Assembly (NCBI RefSeq): GCF_030418165.1
Contig: NZ_JAUHTQ010000013.1
Span: 1-64,000, forward strand
DNA length: 64,000 bases
Source: Ureibacillus aquaedulcis
Lineage (GTDB): Bacteria > Bacillota > Bacilli > Bacillales_A > Planococcaceae
Reading direction: 5' to 3'
Part shown: positions 1 to 8,832 of the stretch, piece by piece
Numbering within the stretch: position 1 is the stretch's first letter
Layout: each line of letters begins with the position of its first letter
The notes under the pieces: generated by a model
Databases searched by the model: none
Told to the model about the DNA's origin: nothing
What the model saw: the letters and a program-made list of their open reading frames with translations, nothing else
Program-made: the position numbers and the translations under genes

Positions 1-28
1 CCGGGAATTTGATGTTTTTTTTCTTACG

Positions 29-132
29 CTAAATTAATTTTCGCTTATCCGGATTAACATCCATAGGCACTGCTTCAACTTCCAGTAATAATTTCTAAGC
101 CATTTTGAGGAGGAAAAGAACCTATTGCTGCT
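29..132 (-). other. Possible frameshifted 3' remnant of a lost gene
   Basis: On the minus strand, downstream of the oxidoreductase gene, two adjacent frames read like protein: one gives IGSFPPQNGLEIITGS then a stop, and the next, joining at the same point, gives EVEAVPMDVNPDKRKLI then a stop. That is how a gene tail with one frameshift would look, but the stretch is very short and I do not recognise a family. It may equally be chance. No ribosome binding site or start codon is present. Confidence 0.18.
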
Positions 133-135
133 TAT

Positions 136-1194
136 TTATTGTGGCTGGCCAGCAGCTTCCCAACGCGCGATTTCTTCACGAACGATTGGCGCAACCTCTT
201 TTCCGAGTAGTTCAATGGATTTCATGACATCTTCGTGAGGCATTGAGCCAACAGGACAATGCAGCATAAAACGTGTTATGCCAACCTTCTTGCGAAGAAG
301 GATTATTTTTTCTGCAACAGTATTTACATCTCCTGTATAAAGAGCGCCTTCCAAACTGCGGGCATAATCAAAGGACTCTCGAGTATATGGCCCCCAACCA
401 CGCTCTCTTGCTAGTACATTCATAGCATATTGTGTCGGTGGGAAAAACTTCTCGATTGCCGACTCTGTTGTTTCTGCGACAAACCCATGGGAATGGGATG
501 CAACAGTCAGTTTGGATGGATCATGGCCAGCTTCTTGTCCAGCTCTATAGTATAAGTTTACAAGTGGTGCAAATTGCAACGGGCTTCCACCTATGATTGC
601 CACCACCAAAGGCAAGCCAAGATAGCCTGCACGTGCGACAGATTGCGGTGTACCGCCGCTAGCTATCCAAACAGGTAGAGGATCCTGAACAGGTCGAGGA
701 TATACACCACGATTTTGAATATCCGCTCGGTGCTTCCCTTTCCAATTGATGATTTCATTTTTTGTTAATTGTAATAATAACTCTAATTTTTCTTCATAGA
801 GCTCATCATAGTCCTTGAGGTCATAGCCGAATAACGGGAAAGATTCAATAAATGAGCCCCGACCCGCCATGATTTCAGCTCGACCATTTGAAATAGCATC
901 AACAGTTGAAAACTCCTGGAATACTCTGACGGGATCGTCCGATGACAAGACAGAAACCGCACTCGTCAATCGGATATTTTTTGTTCGTGCTGCAGCGGCT
1001 GCAAGCAATACCGCGGGTGCAGAACAAGCATAGTCTTTTCGGTGATGCTCTCCTACCCCATATACATCCAGTCCAACCTCGTCCGCTAACACAATTTCTT
1101 CTACAACCTCGCGAATTCGTTGTGCATGACTAATTGTTTGGCCTGTTTTCACATCGGGTGTTGTTTCTACAAAGGTAGTTAGCCCAATTTCCAT
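136..1194 (-). CDS. LLM class flavin-dependent oxidoreductase (bacterial luciferase-like)
   Basis: The 352-residue product belongs to the luciferase-like monooxygenase family: N-terminal beta strand MEIGLTTFVE, then EVGLDVYGVGEHH near residue 45, SAVSVLSSDDPVRVFQEF near 80 and the AEIMAGRGSF segment that contacts flavin phosphate in relatives. Such enzymes use reduced FMN or F420 to oxidise small substrates; the substrate cannot be told from sequence. I chose the ATG at 1194, which has GGAG about six bases upstream, over the upstream in-frame ATG at 1239, which has no site. It stands alone, with no co-directional neighbour close by. Confidence 0.85.
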   Translation of the reverse strand: MEIGLTTFVETTPDVKTGQTISHAQRIREVVEEIVLADEVGLDVYGVGEHHRKDYACSAPAVLLAAAAARTKNIRLTSAVSVLSSDDPVRVFQEFSTVDAISNGRAEIMAGRGSFIESFPLFGYDLKDYDELYEEKLELLLQLTKNEIINWKGKHRADIQNRGVYPRPVQDPLPVWIASGGTPQSVARAGYLGLPLVVAIIGGSPLQFAPLVNLYYRAGQEAGHDPSKLTVASHSHGFVAETTESAIEKFFPPTQYAMNVLARERGWGPYTRESFDYARSLEGALYTGDVNTVAEKIILLRKKVGITRFMLHCPVGSMPHEDVMKSIELLGKEVAPIVREEIARWEAAGQPQ

Positions 1195-1376
1195 ATCTCC
1201 ACTCCACTTCTTATTTCCTATTATACCGCGGAAATACATTATTTTATAATCACTCTTCAGTTTAATGATACATGAATATTGGAAGTTGTTTCAATTTTAC
1301 TGTTTTAGTTGCCCATTATCTTATAGGTGAATGATTAATTTGTTCAATAAAAAAGAAGGAGAAATAATCTCCTCCA

Positions 1377-2555
1377 TTAATTCTTATTCTTTACTTCCTT
1401 TATTAAATACTCCACAAACAAGTCGTCTTTAACAAGCCATGCTTCAAAATTTCGTTTCACATAGATCTCCGCTTCTTCGAAGTTTGTAAAGGCCTGTCCT
1501 ACGACCTTCTTATTTTGCTCAACTACCCAATTCTCCTTTTGGGGATATAAAAACAAAGTATCGTCCTTTCTGTTTTTATAGAGCGTTCCGAAAGTGGAAT
1601 TCTTTACATTATAACGATTTCTTTTCGCATCTTCTTGAATCGGCTCAAGGTGGAAGGTGTCTAATACATAGTGTTTATATGCTTCATCGGTGATGGTGCT
1701 TCCTGAAGCTTTCTGATGACCCCCACCTCCATAATGCCCGGCTATTTCAGAGACATCCACATGATCATGGATTGTCCTGTAGGAGATTCTTTTACCACCC
1801 ATATTCAGGATGACAATGTAGTCCAAATGTGCATACTCTTTCCCCAGTTCGTTCCCTACTTCGGAATGATACGATTCCGCGTAGATTATTCCCGCATAAT
1901 AGTCTCGAACTTTTGCTTGTACGATTTCTCTTTTCTTTCGTTTGATATAACGCTCGATTTTATCTTCTTCCATGTTGAGCAATCGTTTTTCAAATTCATC
2001 AAAATCAAAATGAGCATTAGTGGATAAGCGTTCAATCATTGTTTCTTCAAAATCATCTATAGACACTAAATAGAACAGGGAATTAAGTGAATGTGCTTTT
2101 TGATTTTCGTTTTTCTCCCATTCCCACGTATCATATTGCCTTACAAGCTCGACAAATTCTGATATTGCATCTGACGCTTCCAAAAAGTTCATGGATACCA
2201 GATACTCATAAAACAGCGAGGTAGCGGATGTTAAGTTCCCGTCAATATCTTCAACCGCTACATAGCCCCATTCATAGTCATCTAGATGCAGGGCTGATTT
2301 ATGATGATCGATTAACTGAATATTCCCATGCTCCGAATAATGCTCATTTAATCTGCTTTCATTTTCTTCATTTGGAGATAAGTCCGTAATAAATAAGAAA
2401 GTTTCTTTGGAGTCATTTTCTAAAAAAAATTCTATTTCACGGTTTAGTGAAGCTATTGAGTTGTATCGTACTCTTACATCAGGCCCAAAAGCCATTTTTG
2501 CTAAAATACCGCAGCCTACTCCATCCAGGTCATTATGAGTTAATAGCTTGTACAT
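1377..2555 (-). CDS. nrnB: DHH/DHHA1 oligoribonuclease, NrnB (YngD) type
   Basis: The 392-residue protein is a DHH-family phosphoesterase. Metal-binding motifs are visible: HNDLDGVG at residues 7-14, TDLS near 57-60 and DHH at 83-85. The DHHA1 substrate-binding motif GGGGHQKASG lies at 276-285. Length and the opening MYKLLTHNDLDGVGCG match B. subtilis NrnB, which degrades 2-5 nt RNA and pAp-like small phosphates in the cytosol. The start at 2555 has GAGGTGAAGG just upstream. It is monocistronic. NrnA is the alternative name for the longer-studied paralogue, but this one is closer to NrnB. Confidence 0.8.
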   Translation of the reverse strand: MYKLLTHNDLDGVGCGILAKMAFGPDVRVRYNSIASLNREIEFFLENDSKETFLFITDLSPNEENESRLNEHYSEHGNIQLIDHHKSALHLDDYEWGYVAVEDIDGNLTSATSLFYEYLVSMNFLEASDAISEFVELVRQYDTWEWEKNENQKAHSLNSLFYLVSIDDFEETMIERLSTNAHFDFDEFEKRLLNMEEDKIERYIKRKKREIVQAKVRDYYAGIIYAESYHSEVGNELGKEYAHLDYIVILNMGGKRISYRTIHDHVDVSEIAGHYGGGGHQKASGSTITDEAYKHYVLDTFHLEPIQEDAKRNRYNVKNSTFGTLYKNRKDDTLFLYPQKENWVVEQNKKVVGQAFTNFEEAEIYVKRNFEAWLVKDDLFVEYLIKEVKNKN

Positions 2556-2699
2556 ATATATCCTTCACCTCAAACCATAGTATGGTTATTTTCCATCCAG
2601 ATTATCGATAACCCATCGCATGTTTTTTTCCACTTGTATATATTTTAAACTTTAGGTCAAAAATTATATTGTTAAAATTTTATTAAAGGGACGACACCA

Positions 2700-2981
2700 A
2701 TGAATAAACATCATGCAAAAACTAAGGAAAATAAAATTACCCAAGTTATTCTTTTAGAGATATTTTGCTTTTCCGTTGTTGTTGCGTTACTTGATTCCAT
2801 CTCCATACAACCGAGCATAACGTCGATTTATTTTTATCTTTTATTATTGCTAGTAACGGTACTCATTTATAAGCCCTTTCGTTTAATTATTGGTCGAGGG
2901 ATTTCATTCGTTTCCAGATTCCTCTTTTCAATTATTAAATCTTTTTATACTACAGCCATTTCTTTTATCTTGCATAAATAG
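2700..2981 (+). CDS. Small predicted membrane protein of unknown function
   Basis: A 93-residue protein with a short charged N-terminus (MNKHHAKTKENK) followed by two hydrophobic helices at about residues 14-34 and 42-60, and a basic, aromatic C-terminal segment that could be a third amphipathic helix. AAAGGGACG lies a proper distance before the ATG. It is transcribed alone and ends at a shared terminator at 3014. I recognise no family. The strong ribosome binding site and clear terminator support a real gene. Confidence 0.55.
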   Translation: MNKHHAKTKENKITQVILLEIFCFSVVVALLDSISIQPSITSIYFYLLLLLVTVLIYKPFRLIIGRGISFVSRFLFSIIKSFYTTAISFILHK

Positions 2982-3013
2982 AAGTATGTGGTAAGGCGTG
3001 ACATCTCAAGAGT

Positions 3014-3051
3014 AAAAAACTCCGCATAAGATTACTCTTATGTGGAGTTTT
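3014..3051. terminator. Bidirectional rho-independent terminator
   Basis: Stem ACTCCGCATAAG / CTTATGTGGAGT (one mismatch) is flanked by an A-tract on one side and a T-tract on the other. It serves both the small membrane-protein gene (plus) and the 5'-nucleotidase gene (minus). Confidence 0.8.
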
Positions 3052-3059
3052 GAAGGAAT

Positions 3060-5402
3060 TTATTTTATAGAGTATTTTCCAAATCCATCCGTACCATCAC
3101 CTAGATATTCGATGTTGCTACCTTCCGGAATCGAATCTACTGCTTTTTTCGATGATTCGAACACGACATTTGCAGACTCTGGAAGCTCAGCGAATTTCCA
3201 GTTATTATCTGCCGATGGGTCAATCGTTTCGTTTGCAATTATATAATCAATAATTGCTTGACGATTTTCATGCGGGTAAACTTCAATATGAGAAGCATTA
3301 CGCACACCCGGGAACGAACCATTTGCACGATAGTTGTTTGTTGCAACGATAAACTCTTGGTCTAAATCTATTGGTTCTCCTTTGTATTGCAAGTTTACAA
3401 TTCGCTCTGCACCTTCATTTACTACATTGCCGCTTGCATCGTATTTAGCTGGTTGTGTAACGTCGATTTCGTAAGTTACACCATCAATCACATCATAGTT
3501 ATATGAGCGGAAATCAGTATTGATTAATTGTTGTTCTTCATTGCTGGTTGAATCAATTTGGTTAAATTGCCCAGCTGACATTTCCAACCACTCTTTAACA
3601 TCTGCTCCAGTTACTTTCAAGATTGCTAGTGTATTATCATATAAGTAAAGATCTGCTACGTTTTTGATAGCTAATTCACCTGCTGGTACGTATGTGTAAT
3701 ATTCAGGGTCACTACGTGTACCTGCTTTAAACGGTGCACCCGCAGATAAAACTGGAAGGTTTTCGAATTCAGTTCCCTTAATTTTCTGCTGTACGTATAG
3801 TGATTGTGCATTTGTTACTATTTGGATAGATGGATCATCCAATACTTGCGAGAAATAACTATGGATATCTGCACTTGTTTTTCCTACCGGTTGACGTACG
3901 TATTCAATTGTCCCCTCATGTGCTTCCTCTACTGCTGCTGCCAGCGCTTGGTCTACATCAGAAGAGTCCTTCGCAATTTCGCGTACTTCACTTGTACCAG
4001 CAACTACTTCCCACTCTTCACCTTTTTCCTCAAGAGTTAAGTCAATCACACCCAGATGGCTGCCGTATTTACCTGGCATTACGACCGGTACACCATTCAT
4101 AGTCCCTTTTTCAGTATCCACACCTGTTAATGTGTCATCCACTTTACCAGGGAAGACTCCGTGTGCATGTCCAGAAATAATGGCATCGACACCATCCACT
4201 TTAGATAGAAGGTATGTAACATCCTCTTCACCCACAGTATGCGTCGTATCTCCTAAACCTGAATGGGAAAGGACAACAATCACATCTGCACCCTGGTTTT
4301 GCATTTCCGGGATTACTTTTTCAACTGCTTGTACCGAATCATCCACGGTTACTTTTCCAAGTAAGTGAGACTTATCCCAATTCAAGATCTGAGGCGGTAC
4401 AATTCCTGTTACCCCAACTTTAATCGTTGTTTTATTTCCTTTTGAATCAACTACTTCTTTTTCAACAATGACATATGGATCATACTTATAGCTACCGCTG
4501 GATGCATCACGGATATTAGCATTTACGAATGGGAAATTGGCATCATCATAGACTTCATCCAAATAATCCAGCCCATAGTTAAATTCATGGTTTCCAAGCG
4601 TTGACGCGTCATAATCCAAGTATTCCATTGCCGTGATCGAAGGATGTTCTTCTCCTTCTTCCAATACATCGACCGCTTGTTTATATGAACCCAGTGGTGT
4701 TCCTTGAATTGCATCACCATTGTCAAATAGAAGAGAATTGCTATTTTCTTCACGTGCGTTTTTGATTAGGGTTGCTACCTTCACAAGTCCTAAACTATTT
4801 GATTCAGTGTCTTTGTAATAGTCATAATTCATGATATTTGTATGAATATCGGAAGTACCAAGAATGCGTAAAGATACTGTCGATTTATATTCTTTCAAGA
4901 AACGTTCCAATAATAAATCAAAATGATTTTCAGCCAATACATTTTTAAGTTTTAAAGTTTTATCTGTATAACCAGTTAAAAAACCTAGTGAAATGGCTTT
5001 AGCTAACTCATCAAGATTCTCTTTCTTTGCAGAATTAATATCTTTATATTTTTTTAGGATATCCTCCGGGTAAGTCTTGCCATCTTGAATTGCGTTTGCT
5101 AGACCAACAGCCGCCTCTTCACGAGTAATGTTTGCATTAGGTTTAAATTTTTTCCCTGTTTTAACCTCGATAAGTTTTAATTCAATTGCTTTTTCAATAT
5201 AAGGTTTTAGTGAATCAGGTACATCCGTAAATTTCACGGTTTTTCCTGTGCCTAGCTCAATTCCCATTGAATCAATGACCGCTTTTACATATTCTCCTCT
5301 TGTGACTTGGTCAACCTTTGCAGCATCTGCTTCGTTCACATTTGCAAAACCTGAAACTGCAATTGACAAAGCTAAAGCAGAGGCGGAAATTTTTTTCCAC
5401 AT
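3060..5402 (-). CDS. SLH-domain 5'-nucleotidase / 2',3'-cyclic-nucleotide phosphodiesterase, cell-surface
   Basis: The 780-residue protein has a signal peptide (about residues 1-27, cleavage near ADAA), an S-layer-homology region (about 30-170, with TRGEYVKAV and NITREEAAVGLANAI), a calcineurin-like metallophosphoesterase domain starting at LGTSDIHTN (181-189) with GNHE at 270-273 and GHAHG near 410, and the C-terminal 5'-nucleotidase domain. It would hydrolyse extracellular nucleotides to nucleosides and phosphate while bound through SLH to secondary cell-wall polymer. AGGAGATGAG precedes the start. The SLH anchor at the N-terminus implies the host has an S-layer-type wall. Confidence 0.9.
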   Translation of the reverse strand: MWKKISASALALSIAVSGFANVNEADAAKVDQVTRGEYVKAVIDSMGIELGTGKTVKFTDVPDSLKPYIEKAIELKLIEVKTGKKFKPNANITREEAAVGLANAIQDGKTYPEDILKKYKDINSAKKENLDELAKAISLGFLTGYTDKTLKLKNVLAENHFDLLLERFLKEYKSTVSLRILGTSDIHTNIMNYDYYKDTESNSLGLVKVATLIKNAREENSNSLLFDNGDAIQGTPLGSYKQAVDVLEEGEEHPSITAMEYLDYDASTLGNHEFNYGLDYLDEVYDDANFPFVNANIRDASSGSYKYDPYVIVEKEVVDSKGNKTTIKVGVTGIVPPQILNWDKSHLLGKVTVDDSVQAVEKVIPEMQNQGADVIVVLSHSGLGDTTHTVGEEDVTYLLSKVDGVDAIISGHAHGVFPGKVDDTLTGVDTEKGTMNGVPVVMPGKYGSHLGVIDLTLEEKGEEWEVVAGTSEVREIAKDSSDVDQALAAAVEEAHEGTIEYVRQPVGKTSADIHSYFSQVLDDPSIQIVTNAQSLYVQQKIKGTEFENLPVLSAGAPFKAGTRSDPEYYTYVPAGELAIKNVADLYLYDNTLAILKVTGADVKEWLEMSAGQFNQIDSTSNEEQQLINTDFRSYNYDVIDGVTYEIDVTQPAKYDASGNVVNEGAERIVNLQYKGEPIDLDQEFIVATNNYRANGSFPGVRNASHIEVYPHENRQAIIDYIIANETIDPSADNNWKFAELPESANVVFESSKKAVDSIPEGSNIEYLGDGTDGFGKYSIK

Positions 5403-5551
5403 TAAAGCTCATCTCCTAATTAATTAAATTCTTAACCAATTGAATTTTATCAAAAAGGAAATCATATAAATAGCAGTTTTTCTATTTTTTTGTAAATAGG
5501 AAATATTATTTACAAATGGGGGTATAATCACCAATTAATATAGTTAAAGAT

Positions 5552-5588
5552 AAAGGTTGACACAAAAAATATTTTTTTGTATCAACCC
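5552..5588 (-). terminator. Terminator of the spore-protein gene
   Basis: Minus-strand hairpin GGTTGATACAAAAAAA / TTTTTTGTGTCAACC lies directly after the spore-protein stop codon. Confidence 0.7.
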
Positions 5589-5617
5589 TCAGTCACATGT
5601 ATTTATTTATATTGAAT

Positions 5618-5824
5618 TTATTGACCTGAACGTCCTTTTAATTGTGCTTCAGCCATTTGTACAAGGCGTTTTGTAATTTCACCACCAACAGAACCATTGG
5701 CACGTGATGCATCTTCTGGTCCAAGGTTTACTCCAAACTCTTGTGCAATTTCATACTTCATTTGATCCATTGCCGCTTGAGCACCTGGGAAGAGTAATTT
5801 ATTGGAACTTCTTTGAGAAGCCAT
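5618..5824 (-). CDS. Alpha/beta-type small acid-soluble spore protein
   Basis: The 68-residue protein carries the family signature: [20 protein letters not shown], then the GVNLG and [16 protein letters not shown] segments, including the GPR protease site region EIAQEFG. These proteins coat DNA in the forespore and protect it from UV and heat until GPR degrades them at germination. The ATG at 5824 follows AAGGAGGTG by the usual distance; an upstream in-frame GTG lies inside that site and is rejected. Its own terminator follows. Presence shows that the host sporulates. Confidence 0.95.
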   Translation of the reverse strand: MASQRSSNKLLFPGAQAAMDQMKYEIAQEFGVNLGPEDASRANGSVGGEITKRLVQMAEAQLKGRSGQ

Positions 5825-6033
5825 ATCTCTCACCTCCTTGTGAGATTAGAATGGTCAAAGAGGTGTTTTTAATACGTTGTTAAACATTCCTTCATAGTAT
5901 CAATTTCCCTTGTATCAAAATTACAATAATGGGCCAAAAATTCTAAAAAATCAAAAAGGTGTTGCATTTATAATTAAGAAAAGGTATAATTCTACTTAAT
6001 TTAATAATCACTTATTTCAAGAACTTTTGAAGT

Positions 6034-6207
6034 AAGGATAGAGGCGCAAAAACCATTAGTACATAGTTTGAGGATTATGAGATCCGGGGACGATTGTGGA
6101 AAGGGGAATTTGCCGAAGCTTCTGAGAAACTCATAATCTCAAGAGCTGGTTCTGTTATTGAATAAATACAGAACTGTCATATAGATTTCTATATGGAGGG
6201 CTATCTT
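6034..6207 (+). promoter_or_regulatory. Lysine riboswitch (L box) upstream of dapA
   Basis: The leader holds the conserved lysine-aptamer elements in order: GGATAGAGGCGC with a downstream AGTA, then AAAGGGGAATTTGCCGAAGC, GAGCTGGTTCTG, ACTGTCAT and finally GGAGGGCTATCTT. The ends GATAG and CTATC pair to form P1. In this class, bound lysine stabilises the aptamer and lets the following terminator form, so that transcription of lysine-pathway genes stops. A terminator follows at 6235 and dapA at 6412, in agreement. Confidence 0.92.
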
Positions 6208-6234
6208 ACGCAAGGAAATGAACTTTATTTCTTC

Positions 6235-6264
6235 GCAACAACGAACCCTCGTTGTTGCTTTTTT
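6235..6264 (+). terminator. Riboswitch expression-platform terminator
   Basis: Perfect stem GCAACAACGA / TCGTTGTTGC with a four-base loop, followed by six T residues. It sits between the lysine aptamer and dapA and is the likely regulated stop site. Confidence 0.88.
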
Positions 6265-6334
6265 GCGTTTACTTACCATAACGCCCTTCTCCCTCTATTT
6301 TCTTAGAAAACTAAAGGTGCCTGCATATAGCAGA

Positions 6335-6384
6335 ACCTTGGTTGCCCGCAAGGAGAAAAGAAGGTTTACCCTTTCTTTTCTGCT
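6335..6384 (+). promoter_or_regulatory. Second hairpin in the dapA leader
   Basis: After the riboswitch terminator, AGAAAAGAAGG pairs with CCTTTCTTTTCT (one bulged base), enclosed by AGCAG / CTGCT. It is followed by A-rich rather than T-rich sequence, so it is not a typical terminator. It lies just before the dapA ribosome binding site and could protect the mRNA 5' end after processing. Function is inferred only. Confidence 0.35.
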
Positions 6385-6411
6385 AAAAAAATAAAAGGAT
6401 GTGGAGAAGTA

Positions 6412-7296
6412 ATGAATTTTGGAAAAATTTTAACTGCAATGGTGACACCATTTGATGCAACTGGTGAAATCGACTGGAATGCTACTGAAAACTTAATTAA
6501 TTATTTAATCGCAAACGGCTCTGACGGATTGGTTGTATCAGGTACAACGGGAGAATCCCCTACTTTGAGTGATCAGGAAAAACTTGATTTATTTAGATTT
6601 ACGGTAAAAGTGGTAGATGGACGTGTTCCCGTAATTGCTGGCACAGGTTCCTATAACACAAGAGATTCAATAATATTAACAAGACAAGCAGAAAATGCAG
6701 GTGTCGACGGCATCATGCTTGTAACGCCTTATTACAATAAACCTTCACAAGAAGGAATGTATCAGCATTTTAAAGCAATTGCGGACTGTACTGCTTTGCC
6801 GATTATTCTCTATAATATTCCGGGTCGAAGTGTTGTAAATTTATCTGTTGAGACCGTGATTCGTCTCTCCGCTATACGTAATATCGTAGCCATTAAAGAA
6901 GCAAGCGGAAATCTTGATGCCATGGCTGAAATTATCGAGAAAACACCGGAAGGATTCTCTTTATATAGTGGAGATGATGGTTTAACATTGCCAACTTTAT
7001 CGATTGGCGGAACAGGTGTTATTTCGGTTTCCGCTCACATTATCGGCAATGAAATGCAGGAGATGATTCGTAAATTCCAAGATGGCGATATAGACGGTGC
7101 TGCAAAAGACCACCGCACACTTCTGCCTGTTATGAAAGCTTTATTCGCAACACCAAACCCGACATCCGTAAAAGCAGCTCTAAATTCAAACGGAATTCCG
7201 GTTGGCGGTGTACGTCTGCCAATGATTCCATTAAATAATGAAGAACTTGCTTCTTTACTAGCCGTTCTAAATGCATTTGAGGAAGTTAACAGCTAA
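6412..7296 (+). CDS. dapA: 4-hydroxy-tetrahydrodipicolinate synthase
   Basis: The 294-residue enzyme condenses pyruvate with aspartate semialdehyde, the first committed step to diaminopimelate, lysine and spore dipicolinate. Key residues are visible: GTTGE at 44-48, Tyr134 and Arg139 in ILYNIPGR, and the Schiff-base Lys162 in AIKEASGN. Length is standard. It is preceded by a lysine riboswitch, which explains its regulation, and ends at a terminator, so it is transcribed alone rather than in the asd-dapG operon seen in B. subtilis. It may be a second, lysine-controlled dapA copy. Confidence 0.95.
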   Translation: MNFGKILTAMVTPFDATGEIDWNATENLINYLIANGSDGLVVSGTTGESPTLSDQEKLDLFRFTVKVVDGRVPVIAGTGSYNTRDSIILTRQAENAGVDGIMLVTPYYNKPSQEGMYQHFKAIADCTALPIILYNIPGRSVVNLSVETVIRLSAIRNIVAIKEASGNLDAMAEIIEKTPEGFSLYSGDDGLTLPTLSIGGTGVISVSAHIIGNEMQEMIRKFQDGDIDGAAKDHRTLLPVMKALFATPNPTSVKAALNSNGIPVGGVRLPMIPLNNEELASLLAVLNAFEEVNS

Positions 7297-7301
7297 TATA
7301 T

Positions 7302-7343
7302 AAAAAATAAAACAGGATCATTCTTGATCCTGTTTTATTTTTT
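7302..7343. terminator. Bidirectional terminator after dapA
   Basis: Perfect stem AAAACAGGATCA / TGATCCTGTTTT, loop TTCT, flanked by A- and T-tracts. It ends dapA on the plus strand and the aminotransferase unit on the minus strand. Confidence 0.88.
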
Positions 7344-7490
7344 ATACAATTCGGTTATTATATACGCTTTGATCGGAGGATGACTAGTTTTTTCGAGGTA
7401 GCTAACCGCTGAGCCTTCAATTTTGTAGCGTGACCCATTTAATTTGGAAAAAGGCAAATCTAAAAACCTGGTAAAAGATTTATTATCCAC
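7335..7490 (-). CDS. Possible 51-residue small protein downstream of the aminotransferase
   Basis: A minus-strand frame of 51 codons runs from a GTG at 7490 (MDNKSFTRFLDLPFSK...) to a TAA at 7335 that lies right at the foot of the terminator hairpin. The composition is protein-like and the stop-terminator arrangement is typical of a last gene in an operon. Against it, only GAG lies about nine bases before the GTG, there is no ATG, and I recognise no family. It sits 34 bases after the aminotransferase stop and could be translated by coupling. Confidence 0.35.
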   Translation of the reverse strand: MDNKSFTRFLDLPFSKLNGSRYKIEGSAVSYLEKTSHPPIKAYIITELYKK

Positions 7491-7524
7491 TACCAGGTAC
7501 TCTTTTAAATGGAAAACGCCAAAC

Positions 7525-8718
7525 TTATTTTTCCTCTAAATCTTGAATAAATAGCTCCCCTAATTTTTTTATACCCTCTTCAATTTTTTCAGGAGTACTG
7601 GATGAGAAGTTTAGACGTAGATGCCTGCTGCCATCATCAGGATTCTTGCAGAAATGGATTCCTGGTACAAAGGCGACTTTATACTCGGATGTAGCTCTTT
7701 CAAACAGAGCAAGAACATCCGGCTCCCCAGGAAGTTCCACCCAAATGAAAAGGCCACCTTCAGGCTTTGTAAACTTCGTACCTTCAGGGAAGTATCTTTC
7801 AATACTTGTCACCATTGTATTCAATTTCTCGGCATACATCGCATTTATCTTCTTCAGGTGGTCCGGCAATAAGCCCTGTTCAAGGAATTCTGCACAAATG
7901 GCCTGAGTTAAATTGGCAGTATGAGTATCTGCACCTTGTTTTGCGACTGTTAGCTTCTGAATAATTTCTGCTTCTGCTAGTACAGTCCCTACACGCAATC
8001 CTGGAGATATGATTTTAGCAAAGCTATTTAACAATACAACATGTCCTGTTTGGTCAAACGTTTTAATATTCGGCAAAGCTTCCCCTGAATATCTCAAATC
8101 GCAATACGGATCATCTTCCAAAACAATCACATTATGTTGTGATGCCAATTCAGCAATTTTTTGTCGACGCTCTAGCGGCAATGTTCGTCCCGTTGGATTT
8201 TGGAAAGTCGGAATAGTGTATATCATCTTTGGATTATGCTCTTTAATTTTCGCTTCTAAATCCTCCATAATCAACCCATGCTCATCCATTGCGACAGGAA
8301 TTGATTTTACGAAATATTTATTGAACGTAGAAAATACCCCCAAGAATGTAGGCGATTCAACCAACACCACATCCCCTGGTTCAAGGAAAGCATCTGCCAG
8401 TAAATGAATTCCTTGTGATGCTCCAGTTGTCACAATTACATTTTCACTTGATCCTTTAATCCCTTTAGGATGTGCGATGTGTTTTAAGTACGCTTCTTTT
8501 AAAGGCGCCCATCCTTCCGTGATGCCATACTGTAAAATTTTATGTCCATTTTGAGTTAACACTTTATCTGTTATCCCTTTAACTTCATCGATTGGAAAGG
8601 ATTCATTTGCCGGACTGCCTCCTCCAAACGAAATCATTTCCGGATCTGCCATCGCTTTAAAAATTTCGCGTACCGCACTTGATGAAACTTCTCCCATGCG
8701 TTTTGAAAACTTGTACAT
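7525..8718 (-). CDS. PLP-dependent aminotransferase, 2-aminoadipate/LysN type (class I fold)
   Basis: The 397-residue fold-type I aminotransferase opens with SSAVREIFKAMADPEMISFGGG, typical of the 2-aminoadipate/aromatic aminotransferase group related to the MocR C-terminal domain but lacking its DNA-binding head. QNPTG lies at 173-177, EDDPY at 201-205 and the PLP lysine at 235 in SFAKIISPG. GGGAG precedes the ATG. Substrate is probably an amino acid such as 2-aminoadipate, leucine or an aromatic, but cannot be fixed. It lies convergent to lysine-pathway dapA; no link is shown. Confidence 0.85.
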   Translation of the reverse strand: MYKFSKRMGEVSSSAVREIFKAMADPEMISFGGGSPANESFPIDEVKGITDKVLTQNGHKILQYGITEGWAPLKEAYLKHIAHPKGIKGSSENVIVTTGASQGIHLLADAFLEPGDVVLVESPTFLGVFSTFNKYFVKSIPVAMDEHGLIMEDLEAKIKEHNPKMIYTIPTFQNPTGRTLPLERRQKIAELASQHNVIVLEDDPYCDLRYSGEALPNIKTFDQTGHVVLLNSFAKIISPGLRVGTVLAEAEIIQKLTVAKQGADTHTANLTQAICAEFLEQGLLPDHLKKINAMYAEKLNTMVTSIERYFPEGTKFTKPEGGLFIWVELPGEPDVLALFERATSEYKVAFVPGIHFCKNPDDGSRHLRLNFSSSTPEKIEEGIKKLGELFIQDLEEK

Positions 8719-8832
8719 CTTGAATCTCCCTTCGACACCTTTAGTTGATTTGAATACACTTTACCAAAGTGTCCCTGCTTTTATTCTTGCCAAACTTCAA
8801 GCTGCCTTTCACTAAGCAACTTCCGCATATAA

